From: Callorhinus ursinus
Lineage: Eukaryota; Chordata; Mammalia; Carnivora; Otariidae
Assembly: GCF_003265705.1 (NCBI RefSeq)
Contig: NW_020312827.1
Location: 15,716,154 to 15,780,153, forward strand
Direction: 5' to 3'
Length of the DNA stretch: 64,000 nucleotides
A program made the translations under genes and the position numbers. Below, piece by piece: positions 23,492 through 33,869 of this stretch (its first letter is position 1; the number at the start of each line of letters is the position of its first letter). The notes beneath the pieces are model-generated. The model searched no databases. It saw nothing but the letters and a program-made list of their open reading frames with translations, and was not told the origin of the DNA.

Positions 23492-23720
23492 AAGTGGGGT
23501 AAAGGTAGAAAGGAAGTAGGTTTGGCTATAAAAGGGAAACCTGGTGATGAAATATTTTGACTTTATCAGTGCCAAAATTCTGCTTTGCATATTGTACAAT
23601 AGTTTTATAACATTTACCATGCGGGGGATTGGATAAAGGGAAGAATGGATCACAATGTATTGTTTCTCATTACTGCATGTAAAACTAAAATTATCTCAAA
23701 ATAAACATTTTAAAGAACAA

Positions 23721-25363
23721 AACAATACAGTGGAAGAGCATTAAGTCTCCGTATTTACTTGCTTTTATACCTGACTTCCGTGTATGTTGATAATACAACA
23801 AAATATTACAACAAATATTTGTTTTTATAGTATTTTTTGAGAATTCATGGTATATGTGTTAGTCTTCCTTGCTGACTTGTATTACTTTTATTAGAATGTT
23901 AGTTAAATAAGTATAAACATAAAGTGCCTAAATTTATTTACTTATAGCTTATAGGAAGCTATAAAGTCAAAAGAATTTATAAATTAAGTGCTAACAAAAC
24001 TAAACAAACAATAAAATCCAAACTAACATCATTAGTTTACTGTGACAGATGTTCTTTTGTTGACACTAAATCAGCAATTACAAGGTGAATACGGTTCTGA
24101 CTGCTAAGATGCTATTTGTTTTACTTCATCTCATAGATTGTTATTTCTATGCACTGCAGGGTGATGCAGCTTTTTTTTATCATTTTTTGCATTTTCAAGT
24201 ATCACATCACCTTTGCTGTGTCTTAGTATGCCATAGTCTTGCTTAGTCTGGTTTCAGTTTGAATTCATCATTTATGTGTTATGTTTGCCATTGTGTCCTT
24301 TTCTTAAGTCAACATGTATATTTAGGTAAGCCTTATTTTGTGCCAACACTGTCATAAACACAAGTGTTTGGGCAGATTCTGAAATTGTATAGGGCTATGC
24401 AGGTACCTGAGAAGTCATATTTGGTTGTCTAGATTTCTGCCTCCAATTTAAGAAACAATGTTTTTGCTTCAAACACAGTGAACTCAAAGAACCTCAACAA
24501 ATGCTTGGAGCTTTTAATTAGCTTCAGATTTCTCTGTACATCTAATCAAAAGATGATAAAATTTTACTGCTAAAGAAAAAGAAGATAGCACATAAAATGT
24601 GTCAGTACAAACTCACTAAACTATATATATTATCTGCCAAAGTGTGTAATGAATAAAAAACTATAAAAATCCAAGAAATAGAATGAGGCATCATTTACTT
24701 TGTTATAAGCACTAGGTTTTCACCCGATATTTTATCTGCTTATATCACTGTAGGCTACAAAACTCAGAAAAAAGCATGCTTTACAGTTAAGATAAATATC
24801 ATTCTATGTAATTTCAAAAAATATTTCTCCTGAAATGTCTGTATCATATTGCAGATGATTCAGTTACATCAGTTTTTGCTTTTGTTCTTGCTTTTGATGT
24901 ATGCAAAGTTTAGAACCAGCTCCTTCGCTATACTGAGAAGTTTTTCTCTAATGGAAGTCAGACTATTGCATGCTGAGCTAATGGCAATTTCCTACTTAGG
25001 TATATTCTAATATTTGCCAGGACTCTTTATGAAATCTATACAGGTTCACCTTGTTAAAATAAGTATAATTGGAGCCCATTGCATCAAAATGATAACAGTG
25101 AATGCATCTGAGTTTTGGCCTTTGGTGAATTTTTTCTTCTTTATTATTTTTATTATTATATAATTTCCTATATGAAAAGCTACTTAAATAACATTATTCT
25201 CAAATAAGTAAGAAAACACCTTTGCAAAAAAAATAAAATTGACTTTAGAATTTGCTCCTTGATATTGAGGATGAGGTATTATATATAAATCTATAAATAC
25301 ATATTTACAAGAAATAGATTGATACATCATTTACTTTGTTTTAAATGCTAGGTTTTCTAGCAT
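23721..25363. other. AT-rich unassigned sequence with a local duplication
   Basis: No transposon was recognised. Two 48-bp segments, 24673-24720 and 25309-25356, are about 85% identical in the same orientation ('catcatttactttgtt' core) and lie 636 bp apart. They may be a local duplication or two pieces of an unlisted repeat. Confidence 0.5.
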
Positions 25364-25411
25364 TATATGTGTGTGTGTGTATATATATGTATGTACACAT
25401 ACACACACATT
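25364..25411. repeat. Compound (TG)n(TA)n(CA)n microsatellite
   Basis: A run of GTGTGTGTGT, ATATATAT and ACACACAC blocks, partly self-complementary. Confidence 0.9.
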
Positions 25412-25828
25412 TTTAATTTATTTGTTGTGCAGTAACATTTAAGCCCTATAATATTGTCTTTAGTAGAATTTTGCTTTATCCATTTCCTGAATTTTTGCAT
25501 TTTTTTTTCTCCTCCTCCTCCTTCTCTACTCCTTTTTCTTTATCTTTGGTTGTTTGGTGGTTTCATATTTCCACTTGGGTGACTGGAAACTTAGAAAATT
25601 CGTGTCTAAAAACTGATTCTGTGACAACCAATTATCAATCTTGGACACTACAGAAGCAATTTGGGTAATCTTCATTTGCCAATTAGTGTATAGATATATT
25701 TCCTTTTCCATTATAAATATTTAAAACTATTTAATACAAAACAAATGTCTTATAATAAACAGAAGTTAGATCAAATAAAGGATAAGAAAAAGCCTTGAGG
25801 CAAGAAGTGGCTAATCACACTCATTTTT

Positions 25829-26019
25829 CTTTAAGATTTTATTTATTTATTTGAGAGAGAGAACATGAGCAGTGGGGAGGAGCAGAGGGAGAGGGAGAAG
25901 CAGACTCCCCACTGAGCAGGGAGCTCAATGCAAGACTCAATCCCAGGAACCCTGAGATCATGACCTGAGCTGAAGGCAGACGTTTAACTCACTGAGCCAC
26001 CCAGGCACCCAAGCACCCT
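25829..26019 (-). mobile_element. CAN SINE
   Basis: The plus strand reads AAGATTTTATTTATTTATTTGAGAGAGAG, then the reverse of the body, ending CACTGAGCCACCCAGGCACCC. The flanks carry an imperfect duplication around 'acactcatttttc' / 'acactcacttttt' (about 25816-25828 and 26021-26033). Confidence 0.92.
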
Positions 26020-26420
26020 ACACTCACTTTTTTTTAATACAGAACTGTATTACTGTCCTGATGAACCAACATGAAATTGGAATAAGATGAAGTTGTAGAG
26101 TTGGTATATAGCCATAGCATAAAAGACTTTTAAGGCTTAGTGAAGAGCATTAATTTTATTCTAAATTACAGTGTGAAGTAGTTGGAAGACAAATTATTGA
26201 CATGTTGGAAACTCATTTTTCCCAAAGTGGAAAACTAGAAGGCAATAAGAAAAGAACTGGCAGGTCCAACAAGAAGGCTCCTGTCATAATCCAAGTAAGA
26301 AGTGATGTTGACTTGAACTAGAGTGGTGGCTGAGAAGGATAGAGTGGGTAGTTTTAAAATATTGAAATATATTTAAAGTCTACATGAGTTCTTATGGGTT
26401 GGATGTGGAGAGTGATAGTT

Positions 26421-26530
26421 AAAAACAAAAACAAAAACAAAAAAAAATGATGATCATGATGCTCCTGCTGCTGTTCATAATGAAGCATCAAAAAGGATGA
26501 AAGTGACTTTGGTGATGATGGTGATGATGA
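26421..26530 (+). repeat. (AAAAC)n and (GAT)n low-complexity tracts
   Basis: Four AAAAAC units at 26424-26445, then GATGATCATGATG and GGTGATGATGGTGATGATGATAG near 26510-26532. Confidence 0.85.
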
Positions 26531-26654
26531 TAGGTAACATTTATTGTGTATTTTCTCTAGGTAGAGCAAAACATTTTTAGTAACATCATTGATTTAATCC
26601 TTACAATAACCTCAATATATAGGCATTACTAATTATTATCTCCATTTTATAAGT

Positions 26655-27017
26655 TGCTATGGACTGAATGCTTGTGTTCTACGCAAATGCATATGTTGGA
26701 ACTCTCGTTCTGATGTGATGGTATTGAGAGCTGAGGCCTTTAGGAGGAAATCTGCTCATCAGAGCAGAACCCACATGAATGGAATTAGTGCCCTTATAAA
26801 AAGAAACACAAGAGAAATTATTTCTTTCTCTGCCACCTGAGGATACAGCAAGATGACAGTCATCAGAAAACCAGGAAAAGGCCTTTGCTAGAACTTGACC
26901 CTGATGGCACCAAGATCTTGGACTTTCCAGCCCCTAGAACATGTGAAATAAATTTCTATTGTTTAACCATATCCAGGTTACAGTATTTTGTGAAAGCAGC
27001 CCAAACTAACCAAAGCA
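26655..27017 (+). mobile_element. MLT1A-like solo LTR, first insertion in MIR
   Basis: 363 bp from TGCTATGGACTGAATGCTTG to AACCAAAGCA, with 'atgaatggaattagtgccct', 'atcttggactttccagcccc' and 'gtgaaataaatttctattgt'. Canonical TG...CA ends and a perfect 5-bp duplication TAAGT at 26650-26654 and 27018-27022. Confidence 0.93.
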
Positions 27018-27068
27018 TAAGTGAGGAAACTGTGACTCAGAGAAATATAGAAAATTGCCCAGAGTCAC

Positions 27069-27415
27069 TAGTATAGACTGAATGTTTATGTCCCCCCAAA
27101 ATGGACATATAGACACCTAACCCCAGATATGATGATATTTGGAAGAGGAGTTTTGGGAGATGATAAGGTCGTAATGGTAGGGCCCCAATGAATGGGATTA
27201 GAGAGGCTCCAGAAACCTGCCTTGCCCCTTCCACCACATTAGGACACAGCAAAAAAATGACCATCTCTGAGCCATGAAGCAGACCTCACCAGACACCAAA
27301 TCTGTAGACACCTTGGTCTTGGATTTCCCAGTCTTCAAAACTGTAAAAAATAAATATCCATTGTTTAAGCTACCCGGTGTATGATATTTCATTATAGCAG
27401 CCTGAATGGACTTAG
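27069..27415 (+). mobile_element. MLT1A-like solo LTR, second insertion in MIR
   Basis: Contains 'gactgaatgtttatgtcccc', 'aatgaatgggattagagagg', 'ctcaccagacaccaaatctg' and 'cattgtttaagctacccggt', ending near 'gaatggactta'. The initial TG is now TA. The flanks are consistent with a decayed 5-bp duplication (gtcac at 27064-27068 versus gccca after the LTR). Fifty-one bases of MIR separate it from the first LTR. Confidence 0.88.
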
Positions 27416-28319
27416 CCCATCAGCTAGCATAATATGGCAGGGCCAAGATTTGAACCATAGAAAACATGCTCTTGGTCATTATATCTTACTGATATCTAAG
27501 TTTTCTGGCTTGAGCAAGTAAGCCATGGTAAAGACATTTGGAATGATGGAGACATTGAAGAGTTGAAGTAGAGGTGAAATGTTGAATCAAGAGCATCATT
27601 CTGGACAAGAAAAGTCTAAGATTTCAATTTGATAGCTTCACATGCAGAGGAGAGTTCTGACCTGGAGATAAGCATATGAGTCCCATGTTTATTTCTCAGT
27701 TATATGTGATATTTAAAGCCATACAAGTGGATGACACCACATGGTAGACATACAACACTAGGTGAAAAATATCCTTGATTAAAGCTGAGAAATACGCTTA
27801 TTTAGAGGTAACAACCTTATGGAAAGTCTGAGATAGAAAGGCCAACACGGTCAATAGAAAATTGGGAAATAGGTATGTCAGAAGGCCAAGAAGAAAATGT
27901 TTCAGTAGATGGGAATTGGTTGATTATGTTGAATGTTGTCAAATAATATGAGTATACAGAAATGCTTAAGGTATTTGACAGCATGAGAGAGAAATGGAGG
28001 CAGTACCGGACTAAGGTTAAAGAGAATCGAAGGTGAACATATGGAGGAGACCATATTTCCTTCAGGTTTACCTCTTTCATAGTAACAGAGAAGCTGGCTG
28101 GCATGTGCAGAAGAGAAGGAGTCAAATTAAAGAATGGTATATTTTACTTTTCATATGGGAGACATTAAACACATTTGTATATTCACATGATAAAGAAAGA
28201 TGGAAACAAGGTAGTACCTACTAACCAGTTATTATTATGGAGGCTAAACTCTGTCTTACAGTAGGGTGGATGAGGGTGACTCAAAACCTATGCCAGCTCT
28301 AGGCCCCAGCTCAATATGT

Positions 28320-28480
28320 TGAGGCAAACATTGTTTATTCTTTTTTTACAGATGAAGATCCTGAGATTAAGTTGGGATCATTAACGGGTCAATGGTCACC
28401 CAAAAAGTAAGGAATGGATGCATAATGAATTCAGGACAAGTGTCAAGCAAAGACAGACCACTCTCCATTCCTTCCGGTTT
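28320..28480 (+). mobile_element. MIR fragment
   Basis: 'cttttttacagatgaagatc', 'ctgagattaagttgggatca' and 'atggtcacccaaaaagtaag' are MIR-like in order. Diverged. Confidence 0.5.
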
Positions 28481-28853
28481 CTCCTTAGCTTTCTATACTC
28501 TAGTTGATTTGTTTAGCCTCGAAGAACACTGAAGAACTGCTAACTGCAAGCTCTCTGCCAAGTTAAAATCTCATGTACTGCCAAACAAAGATCAGGCCCC
28601 AAAATAATAAAGATGAAGATACACTGTAGACTACAGATTTTGAGTGACTGCCTTATAAATGTATTATATATGTATAGCTAAAATTTCCAGATTTGGCCTC
28701 CATTGCAAATAAGTTCATAATACCTAGTCTATTAAGTTCTGTTGTGATGAATTCTTTCTATTTTCTTCTCATCACCTACATCCAGATTTTTTAATAAAAA
28801 GCTTCCTAAGCAGAAGAAATGTCACATCACCTCAGGTGCCTCTCTGCATCCTA

Positions 28854-29063
28854 CAAAGAAAGAAAAGAAAGGAAAGGGAAGGGAAGGGAAGGGAAGGGAA
28901 GGGAAGGGAAGGGAAGGGAANNNNNNNNNNAAGGGAAGGGAAGGGAAGGGAAGGGAAGGGAAGGGAAGGGAAGGGAAGGGAAGGAAAGGAAAGGAAAGGA
29001 AAGGAAAGGAAAGGAAAGGAAAGGAAAGGAAAGGAAAGGAAAGGAAAGGAAAGGAAAAGAGAA
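28854..29063 (+). repeat. (AAGGG)n to (AAGGA)n pentanucleotide tract with assembly gap
   Basis: After a GAAA-rich lead-in come nine GGGAA units (28876-28920), a run of 10 N (28921-28930), ten AAGGG units (28931-28980), then about fifteen AAGGA units to about 29055, ending in interrupted GA-rich sequence. The strand is pure purine. The unit phase is broken across the gap: GGGAA is followed by AAGGG, so the missing length should be 3 modulo 5 and not 10. Open frames crossing it on both strands are meaningless. Confidence 0.97.
28921..28930. other. Assembly gap (10 N)
   Basis: Ten undetermined bases inside the pentamer array. The phase argument in the tract entry suggests a placeholder and not a measured length. 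Confidence 0.95.
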
Positions 29064-29066
29064 GAG

Positions 29067-29606
29067 AAATTAAAAGATCTAAAACTATTTCCACTCTTGG
29101 CTGTTACCACAGAGCTATTTTTAAAAGTTACTTTGTGGAGCTGGCAAAGAAGGAATGAAGATGGAAAACAAATACAGCTAATCTCAGAATTTTTCCACAA
29201 AAGGAGCTTTTAAAGAAATCCCATTTTACTGGCTTTCAAAATTAAAAGGTCATCTTTTTCATAATCTTAGAACTAGGCTCTTTTCAATGCATCACTCCAC
29301 ATGACAAGCAATTGTGCTTCTATGATTTTAAAAATAGTAGGATTCCTCCAGCTCTGGTTGCTTTTAGACCATTTTTTGCTTTGTGCAATGTAGACTTTAT
29401 GTGGTCCTATAAATAACTGAAGGGAAGGAGGCAAAGGATTCTTCTCAGTTCCTCTATTACATGAATCACCAGCAAGAAGTGTTGTCTTCCAGTAAGAAGG
29501 ACATCAATAGATTGAACATACACAGTTTTGATGAAAACTCAAAAGCACCATCTATATTGGAAGGAAAGCAAGTTTTCCATGGCTAAGATTTCAAGCTCAA
29601 TTTCTA
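29067..29606. other. Unassigned sequence
   Basis: No transposon or exon was recognised between the pentamer tract and the DNA transposon. Confidence 0.4.
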
Positions 29607-29608
29607 TA

Positions 29609-30065
29609 CAATAATCCCCCCTTATCTGTGGGGGTATGTTTCAAGACCTCCAGTGGATGCCTGAAACTGGGGATAGTATTGAACCCATTATATACTACTT
29701 TTTTCTATACATATAAGTATCTGTGATAAAATTTAATTTATAAACTAGTCACAGTAAAGATTAACAGCAATAGCTAACAATAAAAATGGACAATTATAAC
29801 AATATACTGTAACAAAAGTTATGTGAATATGTTCTCTCTCTCTCAAAATATCTTATTGTACTATCCTCACCTTTCTTCATCTTGTGATGATGTGAGATGA
29901 TAAAATAAAGGCCTACATGATAAGATGAAGCAAGGTGAATGATGTAGGCATCATGATGTAGCATTAGGCCACTATTGACCTGACAATATGTCCAAGGAGG
30001 ATCATCTCCTTCCAGACCAGGGTTGACCGCAGAGAGTAAAACCATGGATGAGGCGATGTACTATG
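29609..30065 (+). mobile_element. Tigger-like (TcMar) non-autonomous DNA transposon
   Basis: The left end 'caataatccccccttatctg' and the right end 'ccatggatgaggcgatgtac' + tatg form diverged terminal inverted repeats. A TA dinucleotide precedes the left end (29607-29608), as expected for Tc1/mariner. Internal blocks 'gatgcctgaaactggggata' and 'aacaatatactgtaacaaaa' are recognisable. No transposase sequence is present, so this is a MITE-type derivative. The exact family name is uncertain. Confidence 0.78.
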
Positions 30066-30386
30066 GTCCAAGCATAGTTGTGAGTAGCTCTTAAGGGTGC
30101 TGTTGTAGAGATTCAAACCTTTGAATCCTTACTGTCAACTCCAACTTTCCTCATGGAGATGGTGGGGCTCTCACTTATTTTAAACTGGAAACCTGAACCA
30201 GCTCGAATTTCCCCACTGAACCAAGAGGAAATCAAACATTCTCAAGTTACTATGGGACTGAAGTCTAACTTAGGGATCAAATCTGAGATTTCTTTTTTAT
30301 TTTAAGAAAGAATTTGACTCTTGATTTCCAGGAAGTCCCTGGAGAAATCATGTTTGTGGGTTTATATTAACAAAAAGGTGTATTTT

Positions 30387-30568
30387 AGGATGCCTAGGTG
30401 GCTCAGTTAAGAGTTTGTCTTTGGTTCAGGTCATGATCCCAGGGTTCTGGGATCGAGTCCCACAACAGACTCCTTGCTCAGCAGGGAGCCTGCTTCTCCC
30501 TCTACCTGCTTCTCCACCTGCTTGTGCTCGCTCTCTCTTTCTCTCTCTCTGAAAAATAAAATATTTTT
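30387..30568 (+). mobile_element. CAN SINE, 5' part slightly deleted
   Basis: Starts GGATGCCTAGGTGGCTCAG, with a short deletion after the A box ('CTCAGTTAAGAGTTTGTC'). The B-box-like GGTCATGATCC is intact. The CT tract leads to an AAAAATAAAATATTTTT tail. Duplication aaaaggtgtattt / aaaaggatgtattt around 30374-30386 and 30569-30582. Confidence 0.92.
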
Positions 30569-30831
30569 AAAAGGATGTATTTCAACTCTGCAGGTGTATA
30601 CAATCCTTAACCAGCTTATTCACATTTCTGTTTTGTCCAAACTTAAGAGAGCCTCACTATAATAATAGGGCCCTTCATGATATATCTGCATGTCACCAAA
30701 AATTACATAAAAAGAGAAAACTTACTCTATGGTACATTCATGAAATGATCTCTGTAATAAATGAGGACTTGTGGGTTAGTAGCTCAAGTCAGAAATTTAA
30801 TTCTACAAATATCAATTTGGATATGTTCTAG

Positions 30832-31045
30832 ATTTTTTAAAAAAATATTTATTTATTTATTTTGGGGGAAGAGAGAGAGAGAGGATGTAGGGACAGAGCG
30901 AGAGGGAGAGAGAGAGAAAGAATCACCAGTACACTCCCTGCTGAGTTCAGAACCCAACTCAGGGCTCAATCTCACAATCCTGAGATCATGACCTGAGCCA
31001 AAATCAAGAGTTTGATGCTTAACAGACTGAGTCACCCAAGTGCTC
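30832..31045 (-). mobile_element. CAN SINE, older copy
   Basis: Plus strand AAAAAATATTTATTTATTTATTTT, a GA-rich tract, then the reverse of the body to 'agactgagtcacccaagtgc'. The altered head (AGCACTTGGGTGACTCAG on the minus strand) and weak flanking duplication point to an old insertion. Confidence 0.9.
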
Positions 31046-31249
31046 CTCTAGGAGATATTTTTTGTATATATTTAACACTTAAGTTCTCTACATCCAATAA
31101 CCATTTTTTAAACTTATTTCCTTTATTTTCCACAAAAGTAAGAATTTCTGCAACTTTATTATGAAAAGATTAATAAGCCTATTGCTAATTAACATTTCTT
31201 TACCTCCTTCCATCTAAAAGAATTGGTTCAGCAGGATATTAAAAAAAAA

Positions 31250-31956
31250 ACAAACAATGTTTGTAGCAGCAATGTCCATAATAGCAAAACTATGGAACGA
31301 GCCAAGATGTCCATCAACAGATGAATGGATAAAGAAGATATGGTATATATATACAGTGGAATATTATGCAGCCATCAAAAAACCTGAAATCTTGCCATTT
31401 GCAACTACGTGGATGGACCTAGAGGGTATTATGCTAAGCGAAATAAGTCAATCAGAGAAAGACATGCATCATATGATCTCACTGATATGAGGAAGTCTTA
31501 ATCTCAGGAAACAAACTGAGGGCTCTGGAGTGGTGGGGGGTGGGAGGGATGGGGTGGCTGGGTGTCAATGGATAGACATTGGGGAGGGTATGTGCTGTGG
31601 TGAAAGCTGTGGATTGTGTGGGACTGATGGGTCACAGACCTGTACCTCTGAAACAAATAATACATTATATGTTAAAAAAAAAAAAAAAAGATAACAAGAA
31701 GGGAAAAATGAAGGTGTGGGGATTGGAGGGGGAGATGAACCATGAGAGAATGTGGACTCTGAGAAACAAACGGAGGGTTCTAGAGGGGAGAGGCTGGGGG
31801 GATGGGTTAGCCTGGTGATGGGTATTAAAGAGGGCACATACTGAATGGAGCACTGGGTGTTATATGCAAACAATGAATCATGGAACACTACTTCAAAATT
31901 TAATGATGTAATGTATGGTGATTAACATAATATAATAAAATTAAATTTAAAAAAAT
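31250..31956 (+). mobile_element. Young L1 3' end with two-unit 3' UTR
   Basis: 5'-truncated. The first part encodes the ORF2 C-terminus as a 77-codon open frame (31257-31490; conserved blocks CPSTDEWIKKIWYIYTVEYY and LSEISQSEKDMHHMISLI). Unit A of the 3' UTR follows (31500-31670, 'gacattggggagggtatgtg'), then an A run (31675-31690) and unit B (31700-31935, 'gagaaacaaacggagggttc', 'caatgaatcatggaacacta'), ending in an A-rich tail. Target duplications are unclear. The two 3' UTR units are visibly homologous. Confidence 0.9.
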
Positions 31957-33869
31957 AGCAAAGTGGTGTTCCAGTGGATATTCTGTACTATAATTCATTA
32001 GCTCACATTTTGATAGAATCTGTAAATGATTTGTTGGTGAATTTAGCTTGGAAAAAGAAATGACCCTTATTCCTTGCCTCTGCTTATATCTGTTCATACA
32101 AGTTTTACGACAAAGTAGAAGCCTGGTATACTTAATGTGCTCACAAAGAAATACTCTGTCCTTTTCTAGGTCTTTTCAAGATTTAATATTCCCTTTGTGT
32201 AGAAATTAAAGCTGGTTGAGATGAAGTAGAAACAGAGCTGTATCTCCAGAATTTTATATCCTACATAGAGTTCCAAAGGTACATTGAACAGTTCCCCTGG
32301 ATCAAACCATAGCACTTTTTTTTAGCTCACAAATGCATTCCTACGGGCTGTTGGAGAGAGAGATGTTTAAAGGGTTGGGTAATTCTCTTCTCATTTTCAT
32401 TTCTTGTCGGTATGTAAAGCCCCTCAGGGTAAAAAAAAAAATACCTAAGACATTTACATGTGCATGATCATAAAATAAAAAGGGATGAAACAGAGAAAAA
32501 GATTTTATTTCCTGGAAAAGTAAATGATTCAATGCTAATACAGTTAAAAATGGTACATAACTTATTACAGATGTTTAAAATGCAAGCAATTCAAGGGGAC
32601 ACCTCTAAAAAGAATCCACTATAGGAATTTACCAGAAAAATGGCCTTTGTAGTGTTTGATATCTGATAACTGAGGTTTGCTCTCATTTCAATTATAAAAA
32701 TAAAGTGAAATAAAATATTTGGAGAAACACACACTGATGCACAGATACACTCATGCAAACACACAGACATGTACCAAACAACCTACTTCCATATGATAGA
32801 CATTATTTGAATAGTTCTTTAAATAAACCTAACCTGTTCCAAGCCCAGTGTAGGGAAAGTTGTTAAGGTAAATGATTCTGGCAGGAAAATAAAATGCACT
32901 TTGGTTGTGAGATGCATTTGCACATTCACACCATCAGAAACCTGTCAGGAAATTTCTCCCCCATAGACCAGAGTCTTTTCTGTAGAGTGGGGATTCAATG
33001 TTAATATACAGAAGGGAAACATGGGTAACTTTATTGTTTAATATTTACATCAATAATGAATATTTTTGACAATTACTTGAATTATAACAAATCTGTCTCA
33101 GGAAGAGTTTTCCCATGACTTCAGTATACAAATGTGTGTGCTGGTCTCTGAGGAAATCTCTGACTCCTGCTCATCTTGTGAGGCATGACAATCAATACTC
33201 ATTCTCTTTCACAGACTTCACGCTGCTATTCAGTGGGCGGTTAACCTCGTAGATCTGATCACGGGTCTCAAATGAACATGAATGTAAAGAGGACAGACTG
33301 TAATCTGCATCCTGTATGAGAATCTAATATATAAAGAGGGCAAGCCCATGACCCCTGGTGCTCAACCCTTTCCCTGCAGCAAGGTTTTGATGTTTACCCA
33401 GCAGAGTTCAATTTGTCCATCTGCACTTGGTAGATGGAACCAGGTGCTGATTTGTTACACTTTCATTGGGCTGAATGATAGCTATCAATGTCGTGGTTTG
33501 AATTTTAGTGGCTAAATCTTGTTTTGTAGATATTTTTACAAGCAACTTATAAAACCCTGCTGCCATAGCAGGCTATTTTCAAGGAGGCAGGTGTAAAATG
33601 GATCTCTGTTCATTTGCACACCCATGCTTTTATGCACACTGCTTCCTTTCTGTGAGCAAAATCTCCTGGATGCTCTTCTCCACCTGTCAAATTCTTCCTC
33701 ACATTTCTAAACCCAGTGACAAAGTCACTTCTAAGAAACTTTTTTGATTGTCTCAGACTGAATTAGTGGCTCTCTATCCTCTGTGATTTCTCTCCATGGT
33801 CACATTTTTATTTTAGCACCAACTAGACACTGGCTATGGCCTGCCAGAATTCTGGACCTCCTATTGCTT
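31957..33869. other. Repeat-poor unassigned sequence
   Basis: About 1.9 kb with no transposon or gene recognised. There is a short CA-rich patch near 32728-32772. Confidence 0.4.

Larger units (their letters stand above)
18481..23720 (+). mobile_element. Ancient L1M LINE with nested insertions
   Basis: Reads in L1 order. 18481-18960 is 5' UTR-like ('ccaccaggtggtaatgaact', 'gagcaacaacctaaaag'). 19000-21350 is ORF1 ('tcagcaaagaaataaaagat', 'aaatccacactgagatatat', 'cattacctatagtggga', 'ctgtcctgaaagaatggcta'). 21350-22150 is the inter-ORF spacer. 22150-23330 is the start of ORF2 (22380 'ggccataaaacaaatctcaa', 22850 'ctggttctttgaaaa', 23170 'ctgtagatggtttcattgg'). 23370-23720 is a 3' end ('caatagttttataacattta', 'taattatctcaaaata'-like). 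Most of ORF2 is deleted at about 23340. A SINE, two L1 3' ends (one carrying a third) and a SINE fragment interrupt it. All frames are broken. Confidence 0.8.
26531..27485 (+). mobile_element. MIR SINE cut into three pieces by two LTRs
   Basis: The pieces are 26531-26654 ('aggtaacatttattgtgtat' to 'ctccattttataagt'), 27018-27068 ('taagtgaggaaactgtgact' to 'gcccagagtcac') and about 27416-27485 ('cagctagcataatatggcag' to 'gccaagatttgaacca'). Joined in register they give the normal MIR order, so both LTRs inserted into a pre-existing MIR. Confidence 0.88.
26040..28130 (-). mobile_element. L2 LINE, interrupted by MIR and two MLT1 LTRs
   Basis: Antisense L2 motifs occur on both sides of the inserts. 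Before: 'gaagagcattaattttattc', 'cctgtcataatccaagtaag', 'acttgaactagagtggtggc', 'gggttggatgtggagagtga'. After: 'catacaagtggatgacacca', 'aagaaaatgtttcagtagat', 'ggtatttgacagcatgagag'. The intervening 26430-27490 holds simple repeats, a MIR and two LTRs. No frame survives. Confidence 0.65.

Noticed and set aside
27018..27068. Two nearby LTRs as a provirus
   Set aside because: The 51 bp between them is MIR sequence and the first LTR has its own 5-bp duplication.
28819..29213. Long Lys/Arg/Glu/Gly and Phe/Pro/Ser/Leu open frames
   Set aside because: Pentanucleotide repeats stay open in all frames and the frames cross an N gap.
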